Shown here: positions 8,876 to 17,242 of the stretch, piece by piece
Layout of the letters: each line of letters begins with the position of its first letter
Position numbering within the stretch: position 1 is the first letter of the stretch
DNA from: DATAMF01 sp964472565
GTDB lineage: Bacteria; Chloroflexota; Anaerolineae; Aggregatilineales; Aggregatilineaceae
DNA: 37,233 bases
Direction of reading: 5' to 3'
NCBI GenBank assembly: GCA_964472565.1
Contig: CAYYNB010000046.1
Location: forward strand, 1-37,233
Position numbers and translations under genes: made by a program
The notes under the pieces: generated by a model
Told to the model about the DNA's origin: nothing
The model's database searches: none
What the model saw: the letters and a program-made list of their open reading frames with translations, nothing else

Positions 8876-10444
8876 ATGACTATCGGCCAGCATCGTGCCC
8901 TCTCGCTTTGGGGTGGGCGCAGCACACGGCAGTTGTTACGGTTGCGGTATGCCAATCGTTTGTTGGATAACCCGACATTTGATATGGCGCACACGGAAGA
9001 GGGCGTTGAACGTGTGCGATCAGCGGGATTTAACTGGGTTTATCTGCTGCTCAGTTGGAATTTCCCGCCCGAAGCTGAAGACCTGGAGCGCGAGATTTTT
9101 CGCCGTGCGATCCGCCTGTATCAATCCGCCGGGATTCAGGTTTGCGGTGCGCTGCCCGTGTCTGCCTGTATGGATCAGGGTAGCTATCATGATCAGGACT
9201 GGTATGCCCAGACCGGGCGCGGACGGCGGATTCAGGTGCAGAAGGGCCGCTATTTTACCTGTTGGAATGCGGATCAATGGTTGGACGAAGTGCAGACGCG
9301 CATCCGTTGGTTGGTTGAGGCGGGGGTGGATGGCCTGCTGCTGCTGGAAGCCTGGAACTGGCAGACGATTGTGTGCCGCGATTCGCGCTGCCAGTCGGCT
9401 TTTGCGACGGCGACCGGTCGCGCTAAACTGCCGCGTTTTGTAGATTCCGCCTATCGCCAGTGGCAGTCTGATCTAATCGCGCGCCGCGTCGCTGATTGGC
9501 TGACGTTTGCGCGCGAACTGAATCCGAAGCTGATCACGATGATCGATCATGCTCAAACCTCGCTAGCCGTCGATCATGTGCTTATCGATGGTCTTTTGCC
9601 GCATGACAGCCTGACCACTGCGCCTGCGTTGTCTGCTGCGCTGGCCTGTGAACAACGTCTGGTTAGCCATGTTGGTCCGCCTGGCGATGATGACGATCTG
9701 ACCGCCAGCGAGCAGCCCTTGTTATTGGCATTGGCCGAGGCCAGCGCGTTAGGGGTTGCGCCGCTGCTCAAAGGCAATGGGTACAGTGTTCACGGTCATC
9801 CGACCTTATGGCTGCATACCGCCTATGATCAGCAGCGCCAGTTGGTATTTTCTTTTAATCAGTGGTTGGAACGAAATGCCGATTGGTTGGCCTTCTGTGA
9901 CAATGTGAGTCCGTTGGCGATTTATTATCCGCATGCCGGTGCGCGCTCTGTTTTTGAGTCGGCGTGCCGGGTTTTGATTCGTCATGGGTTCCCGTTTCGT
10001 GTCGTGGGGCAGGGCGCTTGGGATGGCGTGACGACGTTGATTTTTCCACCTGATCCCACACCCGAAGCCCGTCGCCGTCTGGATAATTACAGCGGCGGAC
10101 GCGTAATCACTTTGCAACGCCATCAACGCCTGTTTGGTTTGGGGCTGTCTAACCGATCAACCGGCGTCGAAAATGAACTGCTCAATGCACTGGGCCTGGA
10201 CTTTATGCCGCGTGTCCACGCCGAGCATCCTGTTTTGTTTGTCATGCGACACGATACGGGAGGCGAGCAGTGGCATCTGGTGAATTACGCCTCAGAACCC
10301 CAGCCAATTTCTCTGCATGTGCCGTCTTTCGTCAGCGGCTGGGTTATGACGCCTCCCCAAGAGGATCAGGGCAAAATTTTTGGGACGGAGCTTCTTCTCA
10401 CTGTCGAACGCTACAAAGTGCTGCGAATCAGAAGCCGGGCATGA
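8876..10444 (+). CDS. Putative TIM-barrel glycoside hydrolase-like protein
   Basis: 522 residues, no signal peptide. The N-terminal ~340 residues look like a (beta/alpha)8 barrel: GVERVRSAGFNWVYLLLSWN, then EAGVDGLLLLEAWNW followed by a CxxxxCxxxF-type segment (CRDSRCQSAF). This layout recalls the uncharacterised hypothetical glycosyl hydrolase (GHL6) and GH42-like families. A following alpha/beta part (residues ~340-440, YYPHAGARSVFESACR) resembles the beta-galactosidase trimerisation domain, and the end is a small beta domain. The SD AGGAGG lies 10 bases before the ATG, and TATAAT (8841-8846) may be its -10. Its stop codon sits in the loop of a GC-rich hairpin (10432-10454). Catalytic activity and substrate are uncertain. 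Confidence 0.6.
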   Translation: MTIGQHRALSLWGGRSTRQLLRLRYANRLLDNPTFDMAHTEEGVERVRSAGFNWVYLLLSWNFPPEAEDLEREIFRRAIRLYQSAGIQVCGALPVSACMDQGSYHDQDWYAQTGRGRRIQVQKGRYFTCWNADQWLDEVQTRIRWLVEAGVDGLLLLEAWNWQTIVCRDSRCQSAFATATGRAKLPRFVDSAYRQWQSDLIARRVADWLTFARELNPKLITMIDHAQTSLAVDHVLIDGLLPHDSLTTAPALSAALACEQRLVSHVGPPGDDDDLTASEQPLLLALAEASALGVAPLLKGNGYSVHGHPTLWLHTAYDQQRQLVFSFNQWLERNADWLAFCDNVSPLAIYYPHAGARSVFESACRVLIRHGFPFRVVGQGAWDGVTTLIFPPDPTPEARRRLDNYSGGRVITLQRHQRLFGLGLSNRSTGVENELLNALGLDFMPRVHAEHPVLFVMRHDTGGEQWHLVNYASEPQPISLHVPSFVSGWVMTPPQEDQGKIFGTELLLTVERYKVLRIRSRA

Positions 10445-10485
10445 AACCCGGCTTACGACTGCGCTGTTTCGCGGAAGCTAAAACT

Positions 10486-10692
10486 TTATTGCAATTTTCT
10501 CGTCGTGTGTCGTTCGCTGGAAGGCAGCAGTGCAAAACCTTTATCATTTTCGATGCACAAGTAGCTGCCAGCTCGCACAAGGAGATCGGACCGTGTTGAG
10601 ACTCGGCGTAGTTTTCGATCAATGGCGACATCTGCCCAACCACGCCCTACACGGATTACTCGGCCTATCTGAACAGTTGATGTTGTTGTCAC
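10486..10692 (-). CDS. Possible small beta-rich protein
   Basis: 68 residues from GTG 10692, chosen because GGAG lies 8 bases upstream; an open frame from TTG 10755 exists but has no SD. A central stretch with alternating hydrophobic residues (IGRVIRVGRGWADVAI) looks like a small beta barrel, similar in style to OB/S1-like folds. It lies convergent to the glycosidase-like gene. No family is recognised. It could be a chance ORF, since the region is otherwise AT-rich and noncoding towards purB. Confidence 0.42.
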   Translation of the reverse strand: MTTTSTVQIGRVIRVGRGWADVAIDRKLRRVSTRSDLLVRAGSYLCIENDKGFALLPSSERHTTRKLQ

Positions 10693-10921
10693 CAGCCGTG
10701 CTCCTTTACGGCTATGCCGTACTACCCCCTCTGAATCCACATTCAACTTTAACAACAGTTCTTACATCGCCCTAATCCAATTGAAACATTACTCATTCTA
10801 AATTGTCAAATTAAATCGATAATAAATTTCCGCTTAAAATGCATGAAAAATGTATTCTTTCTCAAGGTACAGCGAAAGGTAATATTAGAATGCGGCATGA
10901 TTGGGTGACTTTTGTTCATAT
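10693..10921. other. AT-rich noncoding stretch upstream of purB
   Basis: About 230 bases with clearly higher A+T than the surroundings and no credible ORF, tRNA or hairpin. It separates the possible small ORF (minus strand) from the purB promoter and probably holds only promoter and upstream elements. Confidence 0.5.
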
Positions 10922-10951
10922 TTGAGCAACCTGTATCGATAAAGGTACAAT
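10922..10951 (+). promoter_or_regulatory. Promoter of the purB-purH operon
   Basis: TTGAGC (10922-10927) and TACAAT (10946-10951) with an 18-base spacer, 34 bases upstream of the chosen purB start. I see no obvious PurR box or purine riboswitch in the short leader. Confidence 0.6.
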
Positions 10952-10985
10952 AAAATTGTTTCTCCAAACGAAGGGAGCACAAGAT

Positions 10986-12386
10986 TTGTCTGACGAATTC
11001 GATCACCATACCTATTTATCCCCCTTTACGTGGCGCTATGGTTCACCGGCCATGCGCCAGCTTTGGAGTCAGCACCATCTGCGGAAGTTATGGCGGCGTG
11101 TGTGGGTGGCGCTTGCCGATGCTCAGGCGTCTGCCGGGTTGGTTGACTCGGCCCAGGTTGCCGATCTCCGCGCGCATCAGGATGAAGTTGATCTTGTCCG
11201 TGCGCAGGCCATTGAAGCCGAAATTCACCATGATCTGATGGCTGAACTCCGTACTTTTGCCGAGCAGTGCCCGGTTGGTGGCGGCATCATCCATCTGGGG
11301 GCGACGAGCGCAGATATTCAGGATAATGCAGATGCGCTGCGTTTGCGTCAGGCGCTTCTTTTGATTTTGGATGATCTGCGGGACGTGCTTCAGATTGCCG
11401 CCGATCAAATAGACCTTTGGGCGGATACTGTGAGTATGGGCTTTACCCACATCCAGCCGGCTGAACCTACGACCATTGGCTACCGGCTGGCCCAGTATGG
11501 TCAGGACCTGCTGACCGATTGGCATGAAGTCAGCCATGTGCATCAGGGGCTGCGGGGCAAGGGTATCAAGGGGGCAGTTGGCACGGGAGCTTCCTATGAG
11601 GAACTGCTGCATGCAACGAGATGGTCCGCCGCCCAGCTTGAATCCCACGTGATGGCATCGCTTGAACTCGATGCTTTTCCCGTCAGCACCCAAATTTCCC
11701 CTCGTAAGCAGGACTGGCTGGTGGTCAATGCGCTGGCCGGAATCGCGGCAAGTGCCAGTAAGATGATGTTCGATCTGCGTATTCTGCAATCTCCGCCTAT
11801 CGGCGAATGGTCCGAACCGTTCCGCGAGAAGCAGGTTGGTTCCTCAGCCATGCCGTTCAAGCGTAATCCGGTGAACGCCGAAAAAGTGAACAGTCTGGCG
11901 CGTTGGGTCGCCGGTTTGCCGCGCCTCGCCTGGGATAACGCCGCCCTGACGTTGTTGGAGCGCACTCTTGATGATTCCGCTAACCGCCGCCTGATGCTGC
12001 CTGCCGCGTTCCTGGCGGTGGATGAAATTCTTCTTTCACTCAGACGCATTCTTCAGGATTTGCGGGTGAATGAGGACGCCGTTTCGCGTAATCTGGCGGT
12101 CTACGGGACATTTTCTGCTGTCGAGCGGTTATTGATGGCGCTGGGCAAGGCGGGCGCGGATCGGCAGCTTATGCACGAGCGGCTGCGCAGTCACAGCATG
12201 ATCGCCTGGGGAGCCGTGAGCACTGGCAGCGTGAATCCTTTGGTTGATTCGCTCAGTGCCGACCCCGAAATTACGCGCTATATTCCGGCGAGTCAGGTTC
12301 GTGCGCTGTTGAACGCCGAGAGTTATGTGGGCGACGCACCCCAACGCGCGCGGGCGCTGGCACAGATGATTCGCTCCGCTATCTGA
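10986..12386 (+). CDS. purB: Adenylosuccinate lyase
   Basis: 466 residues. It splits SAICAR to AICAR and adenylosuccinate to AMP, each releasing fumarate, in purine synthesis. The fumarase/aspartase-superfamily signature SSAMPFKRNPVNAEK is present, together with GATSADIQDNADALR (the T-S motif) and the GFTHIQPAEP segment with its catalytic-type His. I start at TTG 10986, nine bases after AGGGAG; an upstream in-frame TTG at 10956 lies before the SD. purH follows after 24 bases, so the two final steps that lead through AICAR to IMP are co-transcribed. Confidence 0.95.
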   Translation: MSDEFDHHTYLSPFTWRYGSPAMRQLWSQHHLRKLWRRVWVALADAQASAGLVDSAQVADLRAHQDEVDLVRAQAIEAEIHHDLMAELRTFAEQCPVGGGIIHLGATSADIQDNADALRLRQALLLILDDLRDVLQIAADQIDLWADTVSMGFTHIQPAEPTTIGYRLAQYGQDLLTDWHEVSHVHQGLRGKGIKGAVGTGASYEELLHATRWSAAQLESHVMASLELDAFPVSTQISPRKQDWLVVNALAGIAASASKMMFDLRILQSPPIGEWSEPFREKQVGSSAMPFKRNPVNAEKVNSLARWVAGLPRLAWDNAALTLLERTLDDSANRRLMLPAAFLAVDEILLSLRRILQDLRVNEDAVSRNLAVYGTFSAVERLLMALGKAGADRQLMHERLRSHSMIAWGAVSTGSVNPLVDSLSADPEITRYIPASQVRALLNAESYVGDAPQRARALAQMIRSAI

Positions 12387-12410
12387 CTCACAGAGAAAAG
12401 AGAGACTCCT

Positions 12411-13952
12411 ATGCCGCGTACGATTTTGAGTGTATATAACAAAGCTGGGCTGGAAACATTTGCTAACGATCTGGTGGCCCTGGGCTGGGATTTAATCGCC
12501 AGCGGGGGGACCGCCCGCATACTCGAATTGGCTGGTGTTCCCATTACCCCTGTGGAGCAGGTAACACATGCCCCGGAAATGTTAGCCGGGCGTGTCAAGA
12601 CGTTACACCCCGCGATCCACGCGGCGATTTTAGCTCGTGATACCCCCGAAGATATGGAGGCTCTGAAACATAACGGATATGCGGCTATCGATATGGTGGT
12701 CTGCAATCTTTATCCTTTCCAGTCTACCGTCTCCCAACCGGGCGTCACTTTGGATGAGGCCATTGAGCAGATCGATATTGGCGGCGTGACCCTTGTCCGC
12801 GCTGCGGCTAAAAATTTCCGGCGCGTGGCTGTTGTAACCGATCCGTCCGACTATCCATTGATCATCAATATGCTGCGCGGTACAGGTTATGTGGATGAAA
12901 CCATGCGCCGCCAGTTGGCTGCAAAGGCATTTACTCTTACACGCGATTACGATACTGCTATCCATGCCTATCTGCTGCGCGAATTTGAGCCGCCCGAATT
13001 TCCACAGACCGAACTCCCCGATGTGTTATCGCTGGGATTAACGTGTATTCAGAAACTGCGTTATGGCGAAAATCCCCATCAAATGGCGGCCCTGTATGCC
13101 ACTCGCCAGGACGAGCGGCCTCTGGGGGGCGAACTGCTGAGCGGCAAAGAACTCTCCTACAATAATTTACTTGATATCGATGCGGCCTGGCGGGCTGTAA
13201 ACGCCTACGAGACGCCCACTGTTGTGATCGTGAAGCATCTCACCCCGTGTGGCATTGCTGCCGCGCCCACATTGGCCGAAGCGTTCCCACTGGCCCTTGC
13301 CTCCGATCCCACGTCCGCCTATGGCGGCGTGATCGCTGTAAACCGGATCGTGGATGATGCTTTTGTCACTGCGCTCGATACGCTTTTTGTTGAAGCAATT
13401 GCCGCGCCTGATTTTACGCCTACTGCCCAACAACTTTTAGCCGAGAAACGCCGCAACTGCCGGGTATTACGCATGGAACAGCAGCAAACTGGGCTGGGGC
13501 TGGAAATTCGCGGCATCACCAGCGGGCTGTTGATCCAAACCCCGGATCGCGGCGACCCCGCGGGTACCAATTGGAAAGTTGTCACCGAGCGCCGCCCATC
13601 TTCGGATGAATTACAGGCGATGCGTTTTGCCTGGAAAGCCGTCCAGCACGTCAAAAGTAATGCCATTGTGATTGCCTGGGCAAACGCCACCGTGGGAATC
13701 GGGGGCGGGCTACCCAGCCGCGTCGATGCGACGTATTTGGCCGTTCACAAGGCGGGCGAACGGGCACGCGGCGCAGCGCTGGCTTCTGATGCGTTTTTTC
13801 CATTCCCCGACAGTCTCCAGGTTGCGGCCCAGGCCGGTGTTACCTGTGTGATTCAGCCTGGCGGATCGATTCGCGATGCGGAAGTCATCGAGACTGCCAA
13901 CGCCGCTGGTTTGGCAATGGTCTTTACGGGAATCCGGCATTTCCGCCATTAA
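12411..13952 (+). CDS. purH: Bifunctional AICAR formyltransferase / IMP cyclohydrolase
   Basis: 513 residues, the usual PurH length. The N-terminal MGS-like IMP cyclohydrolase domain (about 1-190) has ASGGTARIL and GRVKTLHPAIHAAILARD. The C-terminal transformylase has LRYGENPHQ, the catalytic KHLTPCG (K-H-x-x-P-C-G) and DPTSAYGGVIAVN, and ends with the family-typical FTGIRHFRH. It converts AICAR, the product of PurB, to FAICAR with 10-formyl-THF, then to IMP. It is the second cistron of the purB-purH operon, with a weak purine-rich SD. No clear terminator is visible after its stop. Confidence 0.97.
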   Translation: MPRTILSVYNKAGLETFANDLVALGWDLIASGGTARILELAGVPITPVEQVTHAPEMLAGRVKTLHPAIHAAILARDTPEDMEALKHNGYAAIDMVVCNLYPFQSTVSQPGVTLDEAIEQIDIGGVTLVRAAAKNFRRVAVVTDPSDYPLIINMLRGTGYVDETMRRQLAAKAFTLTRDYDTAIHAYLLREFEPPEFPQTELPDVLSLGLTCIQKLRYGENPHQMAALYATRQDERPLGGELLSGKELSYNNLLDIDAAWRAVNAYETPTVVIVKHLTPCGIAAAPTLAEAFPLALASDPTSAYGGVIAVNRIVDDAFVTALDTLFVEAIAAPDFTPTAQQLLAEKRRNCRVLRMEQQQTGLGLEIRGITSGLLIQTPDRGDPAGTNWKVVTERRPSSDELQAMRFAWKAVQHVKSNAIVIAWANATVGIGGGLPSRVDATYLAVHKAGERARGAALASDAFFPFPDSLQVAAQAGVTCVIQPGGSIRDAEVIETANAAGLAMVFTGIRHFRH

Positions 13953-13960
13953 AGGATAAT

Positions 13961-13989
13961 TTGTATTAACTGGGGGATGATGACATAAT
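13961..13989 (+). promoter_or_regulatory. Likely promoter of the MalK-type ATPase gene
   Basis: TTGTAT (13961-13966) and CATAAT (13984-13989) with a 17-base spacer, about 65 bases upstream of GTG 14055. It is a reasonable match and makes this gene independent of purH. Confidence 0.5.
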
Positions 13990-14054
13990 AAGTTCATTCA
14001 ACTAGTGCCGATCTTGGCGTTTTCGTAACTTATTGCTCATAGGGGAGGAAGCCC

Positions 14055-14873
14055 GTGGCAAGTGTATCTTACCGACATGTTTGGAAACGTTGGGGCGATG
14101 TTACGGCAGTCCGTGACCTCAACATTGAAATCCCTGACGGTGAATTTTTGGTTTTCGTAGGTCCGTCTGGCTGCGGCAAGTCCACGAGCTTGCGTATGCT
14201 GGCTGGTCTCGAAGAAATTTCAGAGGGCGAGATCCTCATCGGAGATCGTGTCGTCAACAATGTAGCCCCCAAAGACCGCGATATTGCGATGGTGTTCCAA
14301 AGCTACGCGTTGTATCCCCATATGACGGTTTATGACAACATGGCTTTTGGTCTGCGTCTGCGCCGCACCCCCAAGCAGGTTATTGACGAGCGCGTCCGCG
14401 AAGTAGCGGCCAGCCTGGGCATTGAACACCTGCTTGATCGTCGTCCCCGCCAGTTGTCCGGTGGTCAGCGTCAGCGTGTGGCAGTTGGTCGCGCTATCGT
14501 GCGTGAACCCGCTGTCTTCTTGCTCGACGAGCCGCTGTCGAACCTGGATGCTAAACTGCGCGTCGAAGCGCGTAACTTCATCAGCAAGCTGCACCAGCGT
14601 CTGGGAACTACCTTCATTTATGTGACCCACGACCAGGTGGAAGCCATGACGATGGGCCAGCGGATCGCGGTGATGCGTGCGGGTGAATTGATGCAGATCG
14701 ACACCCCCACCACGCTTTACGATCATCCTTCTAACGTCTTTGTGGCTGGTTTCATCGGCAGCCCTTCGATGAACTTCTTCGACAATTCCAAGCTGGTCGA
14801 AGTGGGCGGCAAACGGTATGTGGATACTGTCTTCTTCAAGGTGCTGGTTCCGCCGGAGCGTTCCGATATGTAG
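14055..14873 (+). CDS. MalK/UgpC-type ABC transporter ATPase, N-terminal part ended by in-frame TAG
   Basis: 272 residues before a TAG at 14871-14873. The nucleotide-binding domain is complete: Walker A GPSGCGKS (36-43), Q-loop MVFQSYALYPHMT, signature LSGGQRQR, Walker B VFLLDEP with the D-loop SNLDAKLR, and the switch His in YVTHDQVEAMTMGQ. The family powers sugar or glycerol-phosphate importers. Only the first part of the C-terminal regulatory OB domain is read before the stop; the rest continues in the same frame at once. GTG 14055 has the SD GGGGAGG. Without the stop the gene would encode about 367 residues, the usual length. The truncated ATPase could still hydrolyse ATP. Recent mutation, a sequencing error, or readthrough are all possible. 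Confidence 0.85.
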   Translation: MASVSYRHVWKRWGDVTAVRDLNIEIPDGEFLVFVGPSGCGKSTSLRMLAGLEEISEGEILIGDRVVNNVAPKDRDIAMVFQSYALYPHMTVYDNMAFGLRLRRTPKQVIDERVREVAASLGIEHLLDRRPRQLSGGQRQRVAVGRAIVREPAVFLLDEPLSNLDAKLRVEARNFISKLHQRLGTTFIYVTHDQVEAMTMGQRIAVMRAGELMQIDTPTTLYDHPSNVFVAGFIGSPSMNFFDNSKLVEVGGKRYVDTVFFKVLVPPERSDM

Positions 14874-15158
14874 CGTCCCGCACTGGGCAAGACGGTGATC
14901 TTCGGTATTCGCCCCGACAGCATCTCGCATCCTGATTATCAACCCCAGAACATTGTACCCGCGATTGTGGAAGCCAATGTCGATATGGTTGAAGAGATGG
15001 GCCACGAAAAGATCGTGTACCTCGAAGCGGGCGGCAAAACTTTCCTGTCTCGTATGGATCCGCGTGCTGAAGTGCATGTGGGCCAGCGCAGCGGTGCCGT
15101 GTTCAATATGGCATCGATGCACCTGTTTGACGCAGAGACGGAAAAAGCGCTTCAGTAA
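14874..15158 (+). pseudogene. C-terminal OB/TOBE regulatory fragment of the MalK-type ATPase
   Basis: It reads in the same frame as the upstream ATPase and continues directly after the TAG. GKTVIFGIRPDSISHPDY is the classic TOBE/OB-domain start of MalK/UgpC ATPases, and the fragment ends in FDAETEKALQ as the family does. The first possible internal start is GTG 14895; it has no clear SD, so independent translation is doubtful. There is no frame change and no other lesion, so a single base difference would restore the gene. It is followed by a strong terminator. Confidence 0.75.
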
Positions 15159-15186
15159 ATCTTAGCGTGTGTGATGCATGGCCTGA

Positions 15187-15220
15187 GCCGTCTGTGATCG
15201 TTTCACAGGCGGCTTTTGTA
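15187..15220 (+). terminator. Intrinsic terminator after the MalK-type ATPase
   Basis: Arms GCCGTCTGTGA and TCACAGGCGGC (11 bp, one T-G pair) with a 5-base loop, followed by TTTTGTATT. It lies between the ATPase and the GT39-like gene. Confidence 0.8.
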
Positions 15221-15239
15221 TTGCAAAGGGGGCTGCTGA

Positions 15240-17171
15240 TTGGGCAGGGGGCGAGTTTTAGCACTGGCTGCGGTTGGCCTGATAACGCTGGGGCAGGCGG
15301 CCTGGTTTAGCGCTGAAAAGACATTTCTGCCAGGGGCCTTTCTGGTGGGCTACGGCATGTTTCTGGCGATCCTGAGTAAGCCGCTGCACAGCCACCGGCC
15401 ATTGTGGGACCAGGAAAGCATTTCTGAACCTTATAACCGCTGGCGGCTGGCGCTGGTGCTTCCCGGTGTGATCGTCTGTCTTTACACTGGCTGGCATGCG
15501 GTTGAACGCCATACGAACGTTTGGCTTTATTTGGTATTATGGATTGTAGGTACCTGGCTTGTCCTGGTGGCGCTCGTCCCTCGACGTGAGCGGGCAAGGT
15601 GGTGGCGCGGCGTGATTGGGAGTGTGCGGCAGGAATGGCGCATCTGGTTGTTGGTGACGATTATCTTTTTGTGCGGTCTGGTTTTGCGCACCTTCTATCT
15701 TGATACGTCGCCGTATATCCAGGCGGGCGACGAGGCTGCTTTTGCGATGGAAGCGGTTAATATCAGGGACTTTTGCCACTGGCAGGTAAACCCCTTTGAG
15801 TATGGCATCTGGCACCATCCGCGTGTATTTCATGTCTTGCTGGCGGCTGTCATCAGCCTCTTCGGTCAGACCTTGTTTGCCGCGCGTTTTCTTTCGGCCC
15901 TGCTGGGTTCGCTAACCGTTCCCGCCGTGTATTTGATGGCGCGGCGTATGTTCGATCACCGCGTGGCTTTGGTCGCTGCTGTTTTTATGGCTGCTTATCC
16001 GCTGCATGTGCATTTCAGCCGCACCGGGATCAATCAGGCGGGTGATCCCCTGTTTGCCGCGCTTACTTTTGCCTTTTTGACTCAGGCTTTGCGCAGCGGA
16101 GATCGAATGGAGGCGGCGCTGGCGGGATGGAGTATGGGGCTGTCTCAGTATTTTTATTCGGCAGCGCGGCTGGTTCCGTTTTTGATGCTGGCGTATGCCG
16201 GTCTCTATCTGCTGACCGATTGGCGAATGGTCTGGAAGCGAGCGCTTCCGCTGATCATTACCGCGATTATGGCGGGTATTGTGGTTTTTCCTAATCTTTA
16301 TGCGGTCTATCGGGATAAGGACCGCTCGATCAGCCCGCGTTTGAATGAAGTCAGCATTTGGGCAACAGGAAATGTGGAGGCGGCTGCCCATGAAAACCGG
16401 CTGCCGGAATACTGGCAAAATCAGGTTTATCGTTCCTTAATGGCCTATATCCAGATTTCTGACCGGAGCGGATTTTATGGGAATTACGGTTCGGTGCTGG
16501 GGTGGTTTGCCGGGGTGCCCTTTTTAGCGGGGTTGGTCTGGTGTGTGGGGTGCTTCCGTGACCCCCGTTATGTGATTCTGGGCTTGTGGGTGGGGGCAAC
16601 GGCGCTTCTCGGCGGTGTGCTGCTGGTCGATCCGCCGCATTACCCGCGTTATATCAGTGTAACGCCGGGGTTAGCGGTACTGGTTGGGCTGGGCTGCGTT
16701 TGGTTTGCTGAACGACTGAGCAAACGCCATGTGCTCAAACTGGCGGTTCTGTTGGTTCTGGCGTTGGCGGTAGCTGATCAGATCACCTACATCACCGATT
16801 ATTTACCTCGAAAATTAGTGTACGGCGAACCGACACTTCAATTAAATGAAGTTGCGGATATTCTGGAAACGTTCGATGGTCGCTACCGGGTCTACTACTT
16901 TTCGGACCTGGAACTGGATATGGGCGGCAACGACATCCTGCGTTATCGTGTGCCTAATGCCAGGGGGATGGATTTCGAATGGCCGGTGAATGAGTCGCGC
17001 CTCTTGTTGCCGACGCGCGGCCCGCATGCATTTTTGATTGCGCCCCTGCGTTTCCAGGATGTTATTGTCGATCTGATCAATACTTTTCCCGGCGGAGATG
17101 TAAAACTATATGACAATCCCCGCAGCAATCTACCCCTGGTTTATATTTACTTTGTCAATATCGATGGGTAG
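15240..17171 (+). CDS. GT39/ArnT-like membrane glycosyltransferase
   Basis: 643 residues with many hydrophobic helices spread along the chain, about ten or more. In the first extracytoplasmic loop YIQAGDEAAFAMEAVN matches the acidic D-E position of dolichyl/undecaprenyl-phosphate-sugar dependent transferases (PMT_2/ArnT type). RMFDHRVALVAAVFMAAYP and FSRTGINQAG are also typical. It probably moves a lipid-linked sugar to protein or lipid at the outer face of the membrane. The TTG start at 15240 has an AAAGGGGG SD. It follows a terminator and is transcribed alone or with the kinase that follows 71 bases later. The acceptor is unknown. Confidence 0.8.
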   Translation: MGRGRVLALAAVGLITLGQAAWFSAEKTFLPGAFLVGYGMFLAILSKPLHSHRPLWDQESISEPYNRWRLALVLPGVIVCLYTGWHAVERHTNVWLYLVLWIVGTWLVLVALVPRRERARWWRGVIGSVRQEWRIWLLVTIIFLCGLVLRTFYLDTSPYIQAGDEAAFAMEAVNIRDFCHWQVNPFEYGIWHHPRVFHVLLAAVISLFGQTLFAARFLSALLGSLTVPAVYLMARRMFDHRVALVAAVFMAAYPLHVHFSRTGINQAGDPLFAALTFAFLTQALRSGDRMEAALAGWSMGLSQYFYSAARLVPFLMLAYAGLYLLTDWRMVWKRALPLIITAIMAGIVVFPNLYAVYRDKDRSISPRLNEVSIWATGNVEAAAHENRLPEYWQNQVYRSLMAYIQISDRSGFYGNYGSVLGWFAGVPFLAGLVWCVGCFRDPRYVILGLWVGATALLGGVLLVDPPHYPRYISVTPGLAVLVGLGCVWFAERLSKRHVLKLAVLLVLALAVADQITYITDYLPRKLVYGEPTLQLNEVADILETFDGRYRVYYFSDLELDMGGNDILRYRVPNARGMDFEWPVNESRLLLPTRGPHAFLIAPLRFQDVIVDLINTFPGGDVKLYDNPRSNLPLVYIYFVNIDG

Positions 17172-17242
17172 TTTCGCTAAATCGAAAATGTCGGCATAAT
17201 GGGGTGGAAGCGGGTAAGTGATACGAACAGGTACGGAAATTA

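Noticed and set aside
10432..10454. Hairpin AAGCCGGG/CCCGGCTT as an intrinsic terminator
   Set aside because: The stem is good but contains the glycosidase-like stop codon in its loop and has no T-run on either strand; I mention it only with that gene.
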